Positions 6,687 to 14,450 of a DNA stretch of 14,756 nucleotides are shown piece after piece. The notes below the pieces were generated by a model that saw only the letters and a list, made by a program, of their open reading frames with translations, was not told where the DNA came from and ran no database searches. Location: contig JAHDCH010000040.1 in the NCBI GenBank assembly GCA_020629995.1, positions 1 to 14,756 on the forward strand. The letters run 5' to 3'. The stretch's first letter is position 1. Every line of letters begins with the position of its first letter. Made by a program: the position numbers and the translations under genes. This DNA is from Pseudaestuariivita sp. Its GTDB lineage: Bacteria > Pseudomonadota > Alphaproteobacteria > Rhodobacterales > Rhodobacteraceae.

Positions 6687-7210
6687 CTGGTGCCTCTTGT
6701 TCCCTGTGCCTGTTCTCCGGTGCGGCTGGCCACGGACCGGCGCGCCGCCGCGACGCGGCTCATCACCGTGCCCACCGGGATCTCCAGCGCCTCTGCCGCC
6801 TCGGCATAGCTGAACCCCTCGACCAGCACCAGCAGCGCGGTGACGCGCTGGGCCTCGGGCAAGGCATTCATCACGTCAAACACCTCGGCTGCGAAAATAT
6901 TCGTCTCTGTGTCCGGGCCGGGGGCTGTGATCTCGATCTCTTCGACAGGGCGCAGGCCCGCGCCCCTGCGCACGGCCCTGTGGCGCAGCTCGTTCAGCCA
7001 GACGCGCCGCGCCATCACGAACAGCCATCGGTCCAGATGCGTGCCGGGGCGGAACTGGTCCGCCTTCTCGATCGCCCTCAGGGCCGTGGCCTGCGCCAGA
7101 TCCTCGGCGCTGGCCCGGTCGCCCGTCAGGGCCATCGCAAAGCGCCACAACCGGGGATAGACCTCGGCCAGCCCTTCGCGCACCTCGTTATTTCGCCGTC
7201 CCCACCGCAT
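6683..7210 (-). CDS. ECF-type RNA polymerase sigma factor
   Basis: A 175-residue sigma-70 family protein with only regions 2 and 4, as in extracytoplasmic-function sigmas. Region 2 spans about 16-80 (YPRLWRFAMALTGDRASAEDLAQATALRAIEKA, then HLDRWLFVMARRVWLNELRHR). Region 4 spans about 112-162 (LPEAQRVTALLVLVEGFSYAEAAEALEIPVGTVMSRVAAARR), including the DNA-reading helix. ATG at 7210 has an upstream GGAAGG and starts just before region 2; the frame stays open to a TTG at 7312, judged unlikely. It is followed by the anti-sigma gene with a 4-base overlap, the usual arrangement for a sigma held inactive until a signal arrives. The target promoters are unknown; I could not find a convincing autoregulatory ECF-type promoter in 7211-7307. 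Confidence 0.92.
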   Translation of the reverse strand: MRWGRRNNEVREGLAEVYPRLWRFAMALTGDRASAEDLAQATALRAIEKADQFRPGTHLDRWLFVMARRVWLNELRHRAVRRGAGLRPVEEIEITAPGPDTETNIFAAEVFDVMNALPEAQRVTALLVLVEGFSYAEAAEALEIPVGTVMSRVAAARRSVASRTGEQAQGTRGTR

Positions 7211-7307
7211 AAACGCGCCGCCTTCCGTGTTTGCTTGCCGAGGTATCACAGATATCCGCGCGTTTGGGCAGGAAACTTGTTGTGAAGCGCCCGCCGCGGT
7301 CGACAGT

Positions 7308-7342
7308 GCCAAAGCAAAACTTCAGCCCCCTTGCGCTTTGGC
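7308..7342. repeat. Inverted repeat between zntB and the sigma gene
   Basis: GCCAAAGC (7308-7315) and GCTTTGGC (7335-7342) form a perfect 8-bp stem around a 19-base loop. A second short hairpin, GCGCG/CGCGC (7354-7358 with 7366-7370), lies closer to the zntB stop. Neither is followed by a T-tract. They may stop or stabilise the zntB transcript. Confidence 0.4.
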
Positions 7343-7385
7343 TCTGGCGCGGGGCGCGCTCTCCTCGCGCGTCCCGCTGCCACCC

Positions 7386-8327
7386 TCAGATCCACTTCAG
7401 CCTCCGGAACAGCCACAGCACCAGGCCCGCGCTGACCACCATCGCCGCGCACAGCACCGCAAAGGCCCATGGCACCTCCAGCCCCGGCACACCGCCCACG
7501 TTGACCCCGAACAGGCCGGTCAGGAACCCCAGCGGCAGGAACACCGCTGCCACGATGCTCAGCGCGTAGGAATTGCGGGACAGCCTTGCTGCGTGAATCG
7601 CGTCCAGATGGTCCTGCGCCGCTATGCCCCTGTCGCGCACCGCCTCCAGCTCTTCCACGCTGCGTGTCAGCCTCAGGGCCGTCTCCGCCAGCTTCAGCCT
7701 CGCGGCTTCGGGCAAGGCCTCGACCTGCGCCAGCCTCGCCACCGCGTCCCTTTGCGGGCGGGCAAACCTGTAGATCTGGATCGCCTTTCGCCTCAGCGGC
7801 CCCAGCGTGTTGTGCGTGTCCTCTTGCCCCTCGAGGATGGCGTCGTCCACATCGTCCATCCGCGCGCCAAACCCGACCGAAGCCTCTTCGATCCGGTCCA
7901 CCAGCCGGTCCGCCATCTGCGCCAGGAACGCGCCTTCGTCTCCGGGGGCCGTGCCCGCCTCGGCCCTGTCCTTCAGCTCTTCCAGCGCAAAGACCTTGCG
8001 CAGGCGGCCCGATACGATGACCCGCTCCTGCACCCACAGCCTCAGCGACACCATGTCCTCGCTTTCCTGCCCGTCATTGAGGTTGATGGCGCGCAGGTTC
8101 AGCACCAGCCCCTCTTCGGTCCGGTCGCAGCGTGGGCGCGTTTCGGCCTGCAGCAGCGTGGCCGCGGCCCGGTCCGGCAAGGCCTGTGCGACCCATGCGC
8201 GGGACTCGGGATCGGTCAGGTCCAGGTGGATCCACCTGTACCCCCTTTCAGGCGCCTCCGGGCTCAGCTCTGCGGCCGCAGCCGCCTGCCCCTCGGGCGT
8301 GATGTCAAATGCGCAGACGGGTGTCAT
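7386..8327 (-). CDS. zntB: ZntB-like CorA-family metal cation transporter
   Basis: A 313-residue inner-membrane protein of the CorA superfamily. The N-terminal 240 residues form the large cytoplasmic domain, ending in a long charged helix (about 200-250). Two transmembrane helices follow near the C-terminus at about 254-273 and 287-306, leaving a short basic tail (RRLKWI). The pore-loop signature at 274-276 is GVN, within GVNVGG; ZntB proteins carry GVN/GIN-type loops where CorA magnesium channels carry GMN. Length and motif therefore favour the ZntB branch (Zn2+ transport, as for the enterobacterial protein), though metal specificity cannot be proven from sequence. ATG at 8327 has AAAGG about 9-10 bases upstream and begins the conserved part; the frame is open to 8489, but that would overlap the PfpI-like gene. 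Confidence 0.87.
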   Translation of the reverse strand: MTPVCAFDITPEGQAAAAAELSPEAPERGYRWIHLDLTDPESRAWVAQALPDRAAATLLQAETRPRCDRTEEGLVLNLRAINLNDGQESEDMVSLRLWVQERVIVSGRLRKVFALEELKDRAEAGTAPGDEGAFLAQMADRLVDRIEEASVGFGARMDDVDDAILEGQEDTHNTLGPLRRKAIQIYRFARPQRDAVARLAQVEALPEAARLKLAETALRLTRSVEELEAVRDRGIAAQDHLDAIHAARLSRNSYALSIVAAVFLPLGFLTGLFGVNVGGVPGLEVPWAFAVLCAAMVVSAGLVLWLFRRLKWI

Positions 8328-8362
8328 CGTGGTGGCCTTTCTGTCTGGTCCAACAATAGGCA

Positions 8363-8393
8363 AGAGGCCGGACCCATCCAAGGCCCGGCCTCT
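8363..8393 (-). terminator. Intrinsic-type terminator after the PfpI-like gene
   Basis: AGAGGCCGG (8363-8371) and CCGGCCTCT (8385-8393) form a perfect 9-bp stem around a 13-base loop, in the gap between the PfpI-like stop and the zntB start. In the minus-strand transcript the stem is followed by a moderately T-rich stretch (TTGCCTATTGTTGG), so it is best read as the terminator of the PfpI-like gene. It lies just upstream of the zntB start and would also separate the two genes. Confidence 0.6.
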
Positions 8394-8430
8394 GCCACTC
8401 ACCCGATTACTCTTTTGGCGCCCCGGCCCG

Positions 8431-8991
8431 TCAGGCCGCGCTGCGGTAATGCGCGCCCTCTTCGATCTCCTCGACGATCTTGGACACAAAGGCCTTCAGG
8501 TCTTCGGGCTGGCGGCTGGTGATGATCGCCTGATCGGTCACGACCTCTTCATCCACCCAATCGGCTCCGGCGTTGATCACGTCGGTCCTGATCGAATGGT
8601 ACGAGGTCATCTTGCGCCCCTTTGTGATCCCGGCCTCGACCAGAACCCACGGCCCGTGGCACACGGCCGCGATCGTCTTGCCCGCCTCGTGAAAGGCGTG
8701 AACGATGCCAATCGCGTCCTTGTCGGTGCGCAGGATGTCGGGGTTGATCTGGCCACCCGGGATCACCAGCGCGTCGTATCCCGACGGGTCCACATCAGCG
8801 ATCTTCAGGTCGGCCTCGGCCTCTCGGCCCCAATCGCTGCCCTCCCAGCCTTTCGCGGCCTTTCCGTCCAGCGTGGCCACGTGCACCTCTGCGCCCTTGG
8901 CGCGCAGCTGGTCGCGGGGGAATTCCAGCTCGGATTGCTCGAACCCGTGGGTCGAGATGATCAGAATGCGGGCTTCATCAATCTTGGGCAT
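8431..8991 (-). CDS. PfpI/DJ-1 superfamily protein (class I glutamine amidotransferase-like)
   Basis: A 186-residue cytosolic protein with the DJ-1/PfpI fold. The nucleophile elbow is AAVCHGPWVLVEAG with Cys111 and adjacent His112. The conserved acidic residue expected to pair with the cysteine is in GFEQSELEFP (Glu18 or nearby), and LVIPGGQINPD (76-85) is the conserved glycine turn. This resembles the PfpI/YhbO/YraL group, variously described as intracellular proteases, general stress proteins or glyoxalase/deglycase enzymes; the exact activity is disputed for the family. ATG at 8991 is preceded by a strong AAAGGAG Shine-Dalgarno 8 bases away. It is divergent from the VOC gene across 98 bases and is followed by a clear terminator, so it is probably monocistronic. 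Confidence 0.92.
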   Translation of the reverse strand: MPKIDEARILIISTHGFEQSELEFPRDQLRAKGAEVHVATLDGKAAKGWEGSDWGREAEADLKIADVDPSGYDALVIPGGQINPDILRTDKDAIGIVHAFHEAGKTIAAVCHGPWVLVEAGITKGRKMTSYHSIRTDVINAGADWVDEEVVTDQAIITSRQPEDLKAFVSKIVEEIEEGAHYRSAA

Positions 8992-9089
8992 GGTTTTGCT
9001 CCTTTCAGATGGTTCGCTGTCTCAACGTCGCCCCCCATGCCCCGGGTTCCGTGCTATCCTGCGCCTGACGCAACGAAAGGATCCGCCTC

Positions 9090-9473
9090 ATGGCTTTGCA
9101 CGGACATGTCCACTGGACCGAGCTGAACACCCACGACCCCGAAGCTGCCAAGGCGTTTTACGGCGCTGCCCTCGGCTGGACCTTCACCGCGTCCGAGATG
9201 CCCGATGGCACCGTCTATACTCTGATCTGGTCGGGGGATGAGATGGTCGGCGGCATCTTTCACATGAACCACCCCGCGTTCGACGGGATCCCGGAACACT
9301 GGTTCACCTATTTTGCCGTGGATGATCTGGATGCCCGGCTGGCTTCGGTCACCTCTGCGGGCGGGCAGATCACACGCCCACCCTTCTCTGTGCCGGGCAC
9401 AGGCCGCATGGCCGTGATCCAGGCTGCCTCCGGATCATTCTGTGCCCTGATGCAGCCCGAAGCCTCGGGCTGA
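9090..9473 (+). CDS. VOC (glyoxalase/bleomycin-resistance fold) family protein
   Basis: A 127-residue protein forming one VOC module of two beta-alpha-beta-beta-beta units. The first opens VHWTELNTHDPEAAKAFYGAALGW (residues 7-30) and the second WFTYFAVDDLDARLASVTSAGG (71-92), ending in a beta strand with CALMQPEA. Possible metal ligands by family position are His8 and Glu123, but the fold covers many reactions (glyoxalase, dioxygenase, drug binding) and the substrate cannot be named. It resembles the small proteins annotated 'VOC family protein' or glyoxalase-like. ATG at 9090 has AAAGGAT upstream. It is a single plus-strand gene, divergent from the PfpI-like gene and convergent with fadH. 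Confidence 0.9.
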   Translation: MALHGHVHWTELNTHDPEAAKAFYGAALGWTFTASEMPDGTVYTLIWSGDEMVGGIFHMNHPAFDGIPEHWFTYFAVDDLDARLASVTSAGGQITRPPFSVPGTGRMAVIQAASGSFCALMQPEASG

Positions 9474-9484
9474 CCCCCGCGAGG

Positions 9485-9502
9485 CGGGCTTGGCCGAGCC
9501 CG
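9485..9502. terminator. Possible bidirectional terminator between the VOC gene and fadH
   Basis: CGGGCT (9485-9490), a six-base loop and AGCCCG (9497-9502) form a perfect 6-bp stem in the 41-base gap between the convergent stops. No T-tract follows on either strand, so it is a weak candidate. Confidence 0.4.
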
Positions 9503-9514
9503 ATGAGCGGCGCC

Positions 9515-11566
<2,052 letters not shown>

Positions 11567-11602
11567 CTATCACCGTCTTCGCCCCCCTTCCGCCACCCCG
11601 AA

Positions 11603-11617
11603 CGCGGCGTCACCGCG
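11603..11617. terminator. Weak hairpin between the metalloprotease gene and fadH
   Basis: CGCGG-CGTCA-CCGCG gives a 5-bp stem in the 108-base gap after the metalloprotease stop (minus-strand sense). There is no T-tract. It may be a weak terminator or chance in high-G+C sequence. Confidence 0.2.
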
Positions 11618-11647
11618 CCAAAGGGGCATGCGCCGCATTGGACGGCC

Positions 11648-12244
11648 CTATTTATACAGCTTGTCTCTCCCCGCGAGATCGTCTGCCGTTGGGCCTCCCT
11701 TGTCGACACCTTTGGCCAGGTCCTTGTACATGACCGACGATGCGAGCGTTTTTTCGTGGTCCAGCCCGATGCAGTGACCCATTTCGTGAATGAATGCAGT
11801 GCGAAAATGGTACTTGTTCGAAGGCGGCTTCCCCGCGCCAGCGAAGAAGTCTGCATCATGCGCCATCCTGATGTCGCAGCTTCTGATCTCAGCACCTGCA
11901 GGGCAAAGGACAGACTCGCCCAGTGTACCGCTTTTGGCATTCGGAATGGTCAGATCCAGAGGGCCTTTGTCGATCGTATTTTGACCATCGCATTCGCCGT
12001 AAAGCGTGTTGACCGTACATGCTGCATCTACCTCAACTGTGATCTGCAACAAGCCCGGAATGTCCCACGCATCAGCGACCGCCTGAATTGCAGCGACCTC
12101 GTCCTTGGTGAATGACGCACCGCAAATCGACCAGCTCAGGTAGCGCGGTGCTGGTTTGTAAGACCAACTGTAGCTTGCAATCTCAAAAGCAGACACCGCA
12201 GACGTCCAGCTTATCAACGCTGCACAGACGACCAACTTACGCAT
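11648..12244 (-). CDS. Secreted matrixin-type zinc metalloprotease
   Basis: A 198-residue exported protein. Residues 1-19 form a signal peptide (MRKLVVCAALISWTSAVSA). The catalytic motif HEMGHCIGLDH at 153-163 matches HExxHxxGxxH, with zinc ligands His153, His157 and His163 and catalytic Glu154. Met172 in SSVMYKDL supplies the metzincin Met-turn, and the ending PTADDLAGRDKLY matches the matrixin C-terminus. It is shorter than most MMP-like proteins: essentially a catalytic domain with no propeptide cysteine switch or accessory domain visible. Six cysteines remain in the mature chain (41, 76, 85, 114, 123, 158) and may form disulfides. ATG at 12244 has an AAGGGAG Shine-Dalgarno; an open frame to 12346 is unlikely. 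Composition is unlike its neighbours (hand-counted blocks near 50% G+C), suggesting acquisition by transfer. Substrate unknown. Confidence 0.88.
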   Translation of the reverse strand: MRKLVVCAALISWTSAVSAFEIASYSWSYKPAPRYLSWSICGASFTKDEVAAIQAVADAWDIPGLLQITVEVDAACTVNTLYGECDGQNTIDKGPLDLTIPNAKSGTLGESVLCPAGAEIRSCDIRMAHDADFFAGAGKPPSNKYHFRTAFIHEMGHCIGLDHEKTLASSVMYKDLAKGVDKGGPTADDLAGRDKLYK

Positions 12245-12347
12245 CGGAAACTCCCTTTCTTCAATCAATTCGTGAAATACTAGCTCAAATTTGGCATCGA
12301 AATCGAATGCTATCGCCGCGTCGATAATAGCGAGGCGCGCACGCAAG

Positions 12348-12364
12348 GGCGCGATGAGCGCGCC
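12348..12364 (-). terminator. Hairpin just after the 125-residue protein gene
   Basis: GGCGCG (12348-12353), loop ATGAG and CGCGCC (12359-12364) form a perfect 6-bp stem beginning 3 bases past the stop in the minus-strand sense. A wider GGCGCGC/GCGCGCC pairing (12334-12340 with 12358-12364) competes with it. No T-tract follows, so it is a moderate terminator candidate. Confidence 0.4.
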
Positions 12365-12367
12365 GGC

Positions 12368-12745
12368 CTAACCCGTCTCGACGCAATGCCTGCGGAAGGC
12401 GCGTTTCAGCATGTCCAGCTCGGCGCGCAGCAGGTCGACTTCGGCGCGCAGGTCTTCGGCGACCGCCTCTCCGGCCATCAGCGCGAAGGCACCCAGCGTC
12501 TCGTCCGTGTCCCCGTCGGTGATCAGCACCGTCTGCACGCCGTCGCTGATCGCCTCGTCCGGCACCGGCACGCGCAGGTTCCAGGCTCCGTCCTCTCCGC
12601 CCTCGGACAGGGACACGCCCTCAACCTCCTGCTCCAGAAAGGTGATCTTGAGGTTCGGACGGCCCACGCCATCCCGCACCCGGGCCACGACACCCTCCCA
12701 TACGCCTTCGAACAGGCGCACCTTGGTCAAGGTATAGTCGCTCAT
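12368..12745 (-). CDS. Conserved-looking protein of unknown function with C-terminal coiled coil
   Basis: A 125-residue cytosolic protein with no signal peptide. Residues 1-90 look beta-rich (VRLFEGVWEGVV, LKITFLEQEVEGV, WNLRVPVPDEAI, VQTVLITDG), as in a small beta-sandwich. Residues 94-118 form an amphipathic helix with leucine heptads (LRAEVDLLRAELDMLKRAF), a probable short coiled coil for oligomerisation. ATG at 12745 has a strong AGGAGG 5 bases upstream. It starts 12 bases after the stop of the probable DUF6478 gene and is very likely co-transcribed with it, so the two may act together. I do not recognise a named family; the G+C content and codon style match the chromosome. Confidence 0.8.
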   Translation of the reverse strand: MSDYTLTKVRLFEGVWEGVVARVRDGVGRPNLKITFLEQEVEGVSLSEGGEDGAWNLRVPVPDEAISDGVQTVLITDGDTDETLGAFALMAGEAVAEDLRAEVDLLRAELDMLKRAFRRHCVETG

Positions 12746-12757
12746 CTCCGCCTCCTG

Positions 12758-13534
12758 CTACAGCTCGGCGCGCGGAAAGCGCGTCATGGTCAGGTCTCTC
12801 AGGATGACCTGGTTCATCTGTGGCCCTTCGAATATCACGTCCAGCCACATGCCCGTCACCCGTTTTTCGTTCAGTTTGGTATAGGCCAGATCAAATTCGA
12901 CGGCGACCTCGTCCGCCTCGACCGGCACCTCGCGCACGATCTGTTCGGTGTTGGGGCCGTGCTTGATGTTGAGCCTTGCAAAGATCTCCAGCCGCTTTTC
13001 CATCTCGACGATGGTCTCCATCCGGATCACGTGCCTCTTGGACAGGCCCTCGGACGCCTCCTGCGGCAGGTCAACCGCCAGCGACAGGTACGACCCGTCG
13101 AACTGGAACACGTCCATCCTCAGGCCAAAAGGCGCAAGGTCCGCCTCTCGGGTGTTGCGCAGCTGGCGCAAGGTCAGCTCGGATGCGGCGCAATCGTGAA
13201 ACAGCGTCACTTCGGCGCCCAGCATTGCCTTGGACGGGACCGACGACAGCCCCTTGGTGCCCAGCGGGCCCCGCCACAGCTCGGGGCGCCAGGCCCAGTC
13301 GGTGCCATGTGCGCTGCGGATCGCCGTCGACCCGATGGCCGGCAGCGCAAGACGTCCCTCGGCGACATGCAGCAGACGGTCCAGATGCCCGCGCAGCTGC
13401 CGCGCGCGACCGCGCTGTTCGCGCAGGCTGGCCAGATCGGCCTCGCCCGCCGCATCCGCCGCCTTGGCCCAGCGCTTCAGCGCATATCCATGCGCCATCC
13501 GTTCCAGTCGCGATCCGCCGCTCCGCTCGCCCAT
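12758..13534 (-). CDS. Protein of unknown function, probably DUF6478 family
   Basis: A 258-residue protein without signal peptide or membrane segment. The N-terminal 60 residues are helical and strongly basic (HGYALKRW, LREQRGRARQLRGHLDRLLH). The remainder looks beta-rich, with WRPELWRGPLG (81-92), AEVTLFHDC (107-115), FQFDGSYLSLAVDLP (143-157) and WLDVIFEGPQMNQVILRDLTMTRFPRAEL at the end. From memory this resembles a conserved Rhodobacterales family annotated DUF6478; a model search is needed to confirm it. ATG at 13534 follows an AGG-containing purine stretch; a TTG at 13567 would add 11 residues and is less likely. It leads a two-gene unit with the 125-residue protein, 12 bases downstream, and is preceded by a palindrome that may control it. 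Confidence 0.82.
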   Translation of the reverse strand: MGERSGGSRLERMAHGYALKRWAKAADAAGEADLASLREQRGRARQLRGHLDRLLHVAEGRLALPAIGSTAIRSAHGTDWAWRPELWRGPLGTKGLSSVPSKAMLGAEVTLFHDCAASELTLRQLRNTREADLAPFGLRMDVFQFDGSYLSLAVDLPQEASEGLSKRHVIRMETIVEMEKRLEIFARLNIKHGPNTEQIVREVPVEADEVAVEFDLAYTKLNEKRVTGMWLDVIFEGPQMNQVILRDLTMTRFPRAEL

Positions 13535-13569
13535 GCCCCACCTGTTCCTCGGGAGTTCTGCGCACAACC

Positions 13570-13586
13570 TTAACCAAAAAGGTTAG
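13570..13586. promoter_or_regulatory. TTAACC-N5-GGTTAG palindrome upstream of the DUF6478-like gene
   Basis: TTAACC (13570-13575), five A residues and GGTTAG (13581-13586) form a near-perfect dyad, 36 bases before the ATG at 13534. The half-site TTAACC resembles half of the alphaproteobacterial CtrA box, but the standard TTAA-N7-TTAA spacing is not met. An operator is plausible; identity is uncertain. Confidence 0.35.
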
Positions 13587-13609
13587 CGTTCGACAAACAC
13601 CGATGCGCG

Positions 13610-13638
13610 AAAAGGCGCGCTGCCGTGGCAGCTCCGCC
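13610..13638 (-). terminator. Intrinsic terminator of the ilvD-lipoprotein unit
   Basis: On the minus strand GGCG-GA-GCTGCC, loop AC and GGCAGC-G-CGCC form a bulged 10-bp stem (13614-13638), followed immediately by TTTT (plus-strand AAAA 13610-13613). It lies about 15 bases past the lipoprotein stop. Confidence 0.6.
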
Positions 13639-13653
13639 GCAATTCCCCGCGGT

Positions 13654-14448
13654 TCAGCCGTCGCTTTGCGCCCCGCGCGCGATCACCGATGCGTCGCGCA
13701 CCGCCACCGCCAGATCGCGCAGCAGGTCTCCGCCGCGCGCGCCTACCAGCGGGCTGCCCTTGGGGGTGTACACGGCCAGCCCGACCAGACGCGGCCCAAC
13801 CTGCATCACTCCGCGCCAATGTACCGCCGAGGCGTCCTTGATGATGCGGTTCCCGCCGCGCTCAAGCTGGACAACCGCCAGACCATCGCCGCCCTTGGCC
13901 GCGCGGGGGCCGTCCGCCTCGAACGCGCGCACCAGCGCATCCGACGATATGTCGGACCCGCCCAACAGCCGCACGCGCCCGACCGTGACCGTCAGGATGG
14001 CCGAGGGCACGTCCGCGCCTTCGGTCCGGCCCGCCACGCTGGGGCAGCTGGCCATGACCGCCACCCGGTCGCCGGTGTCAAAATCGCCCTTCAGCGACGG
14101 GTCCACGCAATAGCCCGCCGGAGCCCGCGCGATGATCCCGCCGGTCAGCACCGTCTCGCCGACCGCCTCGCCCGGCTTGGGCTGGCTCAGCTCGGGTTTG
14201 TTGCCCGCGCCGCCGCCATCGCCCCCGAACAATCCCAGAAAACCCCGTTTCGGAGCCTCGCGGATCACAGGATCATTGCCCGAGGCCAGCTCGATATCGG
14301 CATCCGTCCCGGCTTGCGCCGGCGCAGATGCCGATGAAGATGCGGATGCGGCATCGTCGGGCGCCGCACCCGGCAATGGCAGCACGTCACAGGCCGCCAC
14401 CGCCGCGATCAGGGCCAAACCGGCCAAACCTCTTACCCAAACAGACAT
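13654..14448 (-). CDS. Lipoprotein of unknown function
   Basis: A 264-residue exported lipoprotein. The signal peptide ends in a lipobox (AAVAAC), with Cys20 as the lipidated residue. Asp21 at position +2 would, by the E. coli Lol rule, favour retention in the inner membrane. Residues 21-100 are low-complexity and linker-like (DDAASASSSASAPAQAG, then GFLGLFGGDGGGAGN). From about 100 to 258 there is a folded domain of alternating strands with two cysteines (Cys114 and Cys135) that could form a disulfide. I recognise no named family. ATG at 14448 follows the ilvD stop by only 2 bases, so translation is probably coupled; an upstream extension would overlap ilvD and lacks the signal peptide at its start. 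A terminator follows the gene. Confidence 0.83.
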   Translation of the reverse strand: MSVWVRGLAGLALIAAVAACDVLPLPGAAPDDAASASSSASAPAQAGTDADIELASGNDPVIREAPKRGFLGLFGGDGGGAGNKPELSQPKPGEAVGETVLTGGIIARAPAGYCVDPSLKGDFDTGDRVAVMASCPSVAGRTEGADVPSAILTVTVGRVRLLGGSDISSDALVRAFEADGPRAAKGGDGLAVVQLERGGNRIIKDASAVHWRGVMQVGPRLVGLAVYTPKGSPLVGARGGDLLRDLAVAVRDASVIARGAQSDG

Positions 14449-14450
14449 GA

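Noticed and set aside
7271..7300. GGAAACTT on the plus strand as an ECF-type -35 element
   Set aside because: It points away from the sigma gene and toward the 3' end of zntB; no plus-strand gene follows and no convincing -10 is present.
7227..9126. Long plus-strand frames opposite zntB and the PfpI-like gene
   Set aside because: They lie antisense to two genes with recognised motifs (GVN loop, AVCHG elbow) and show biased residue composition only.
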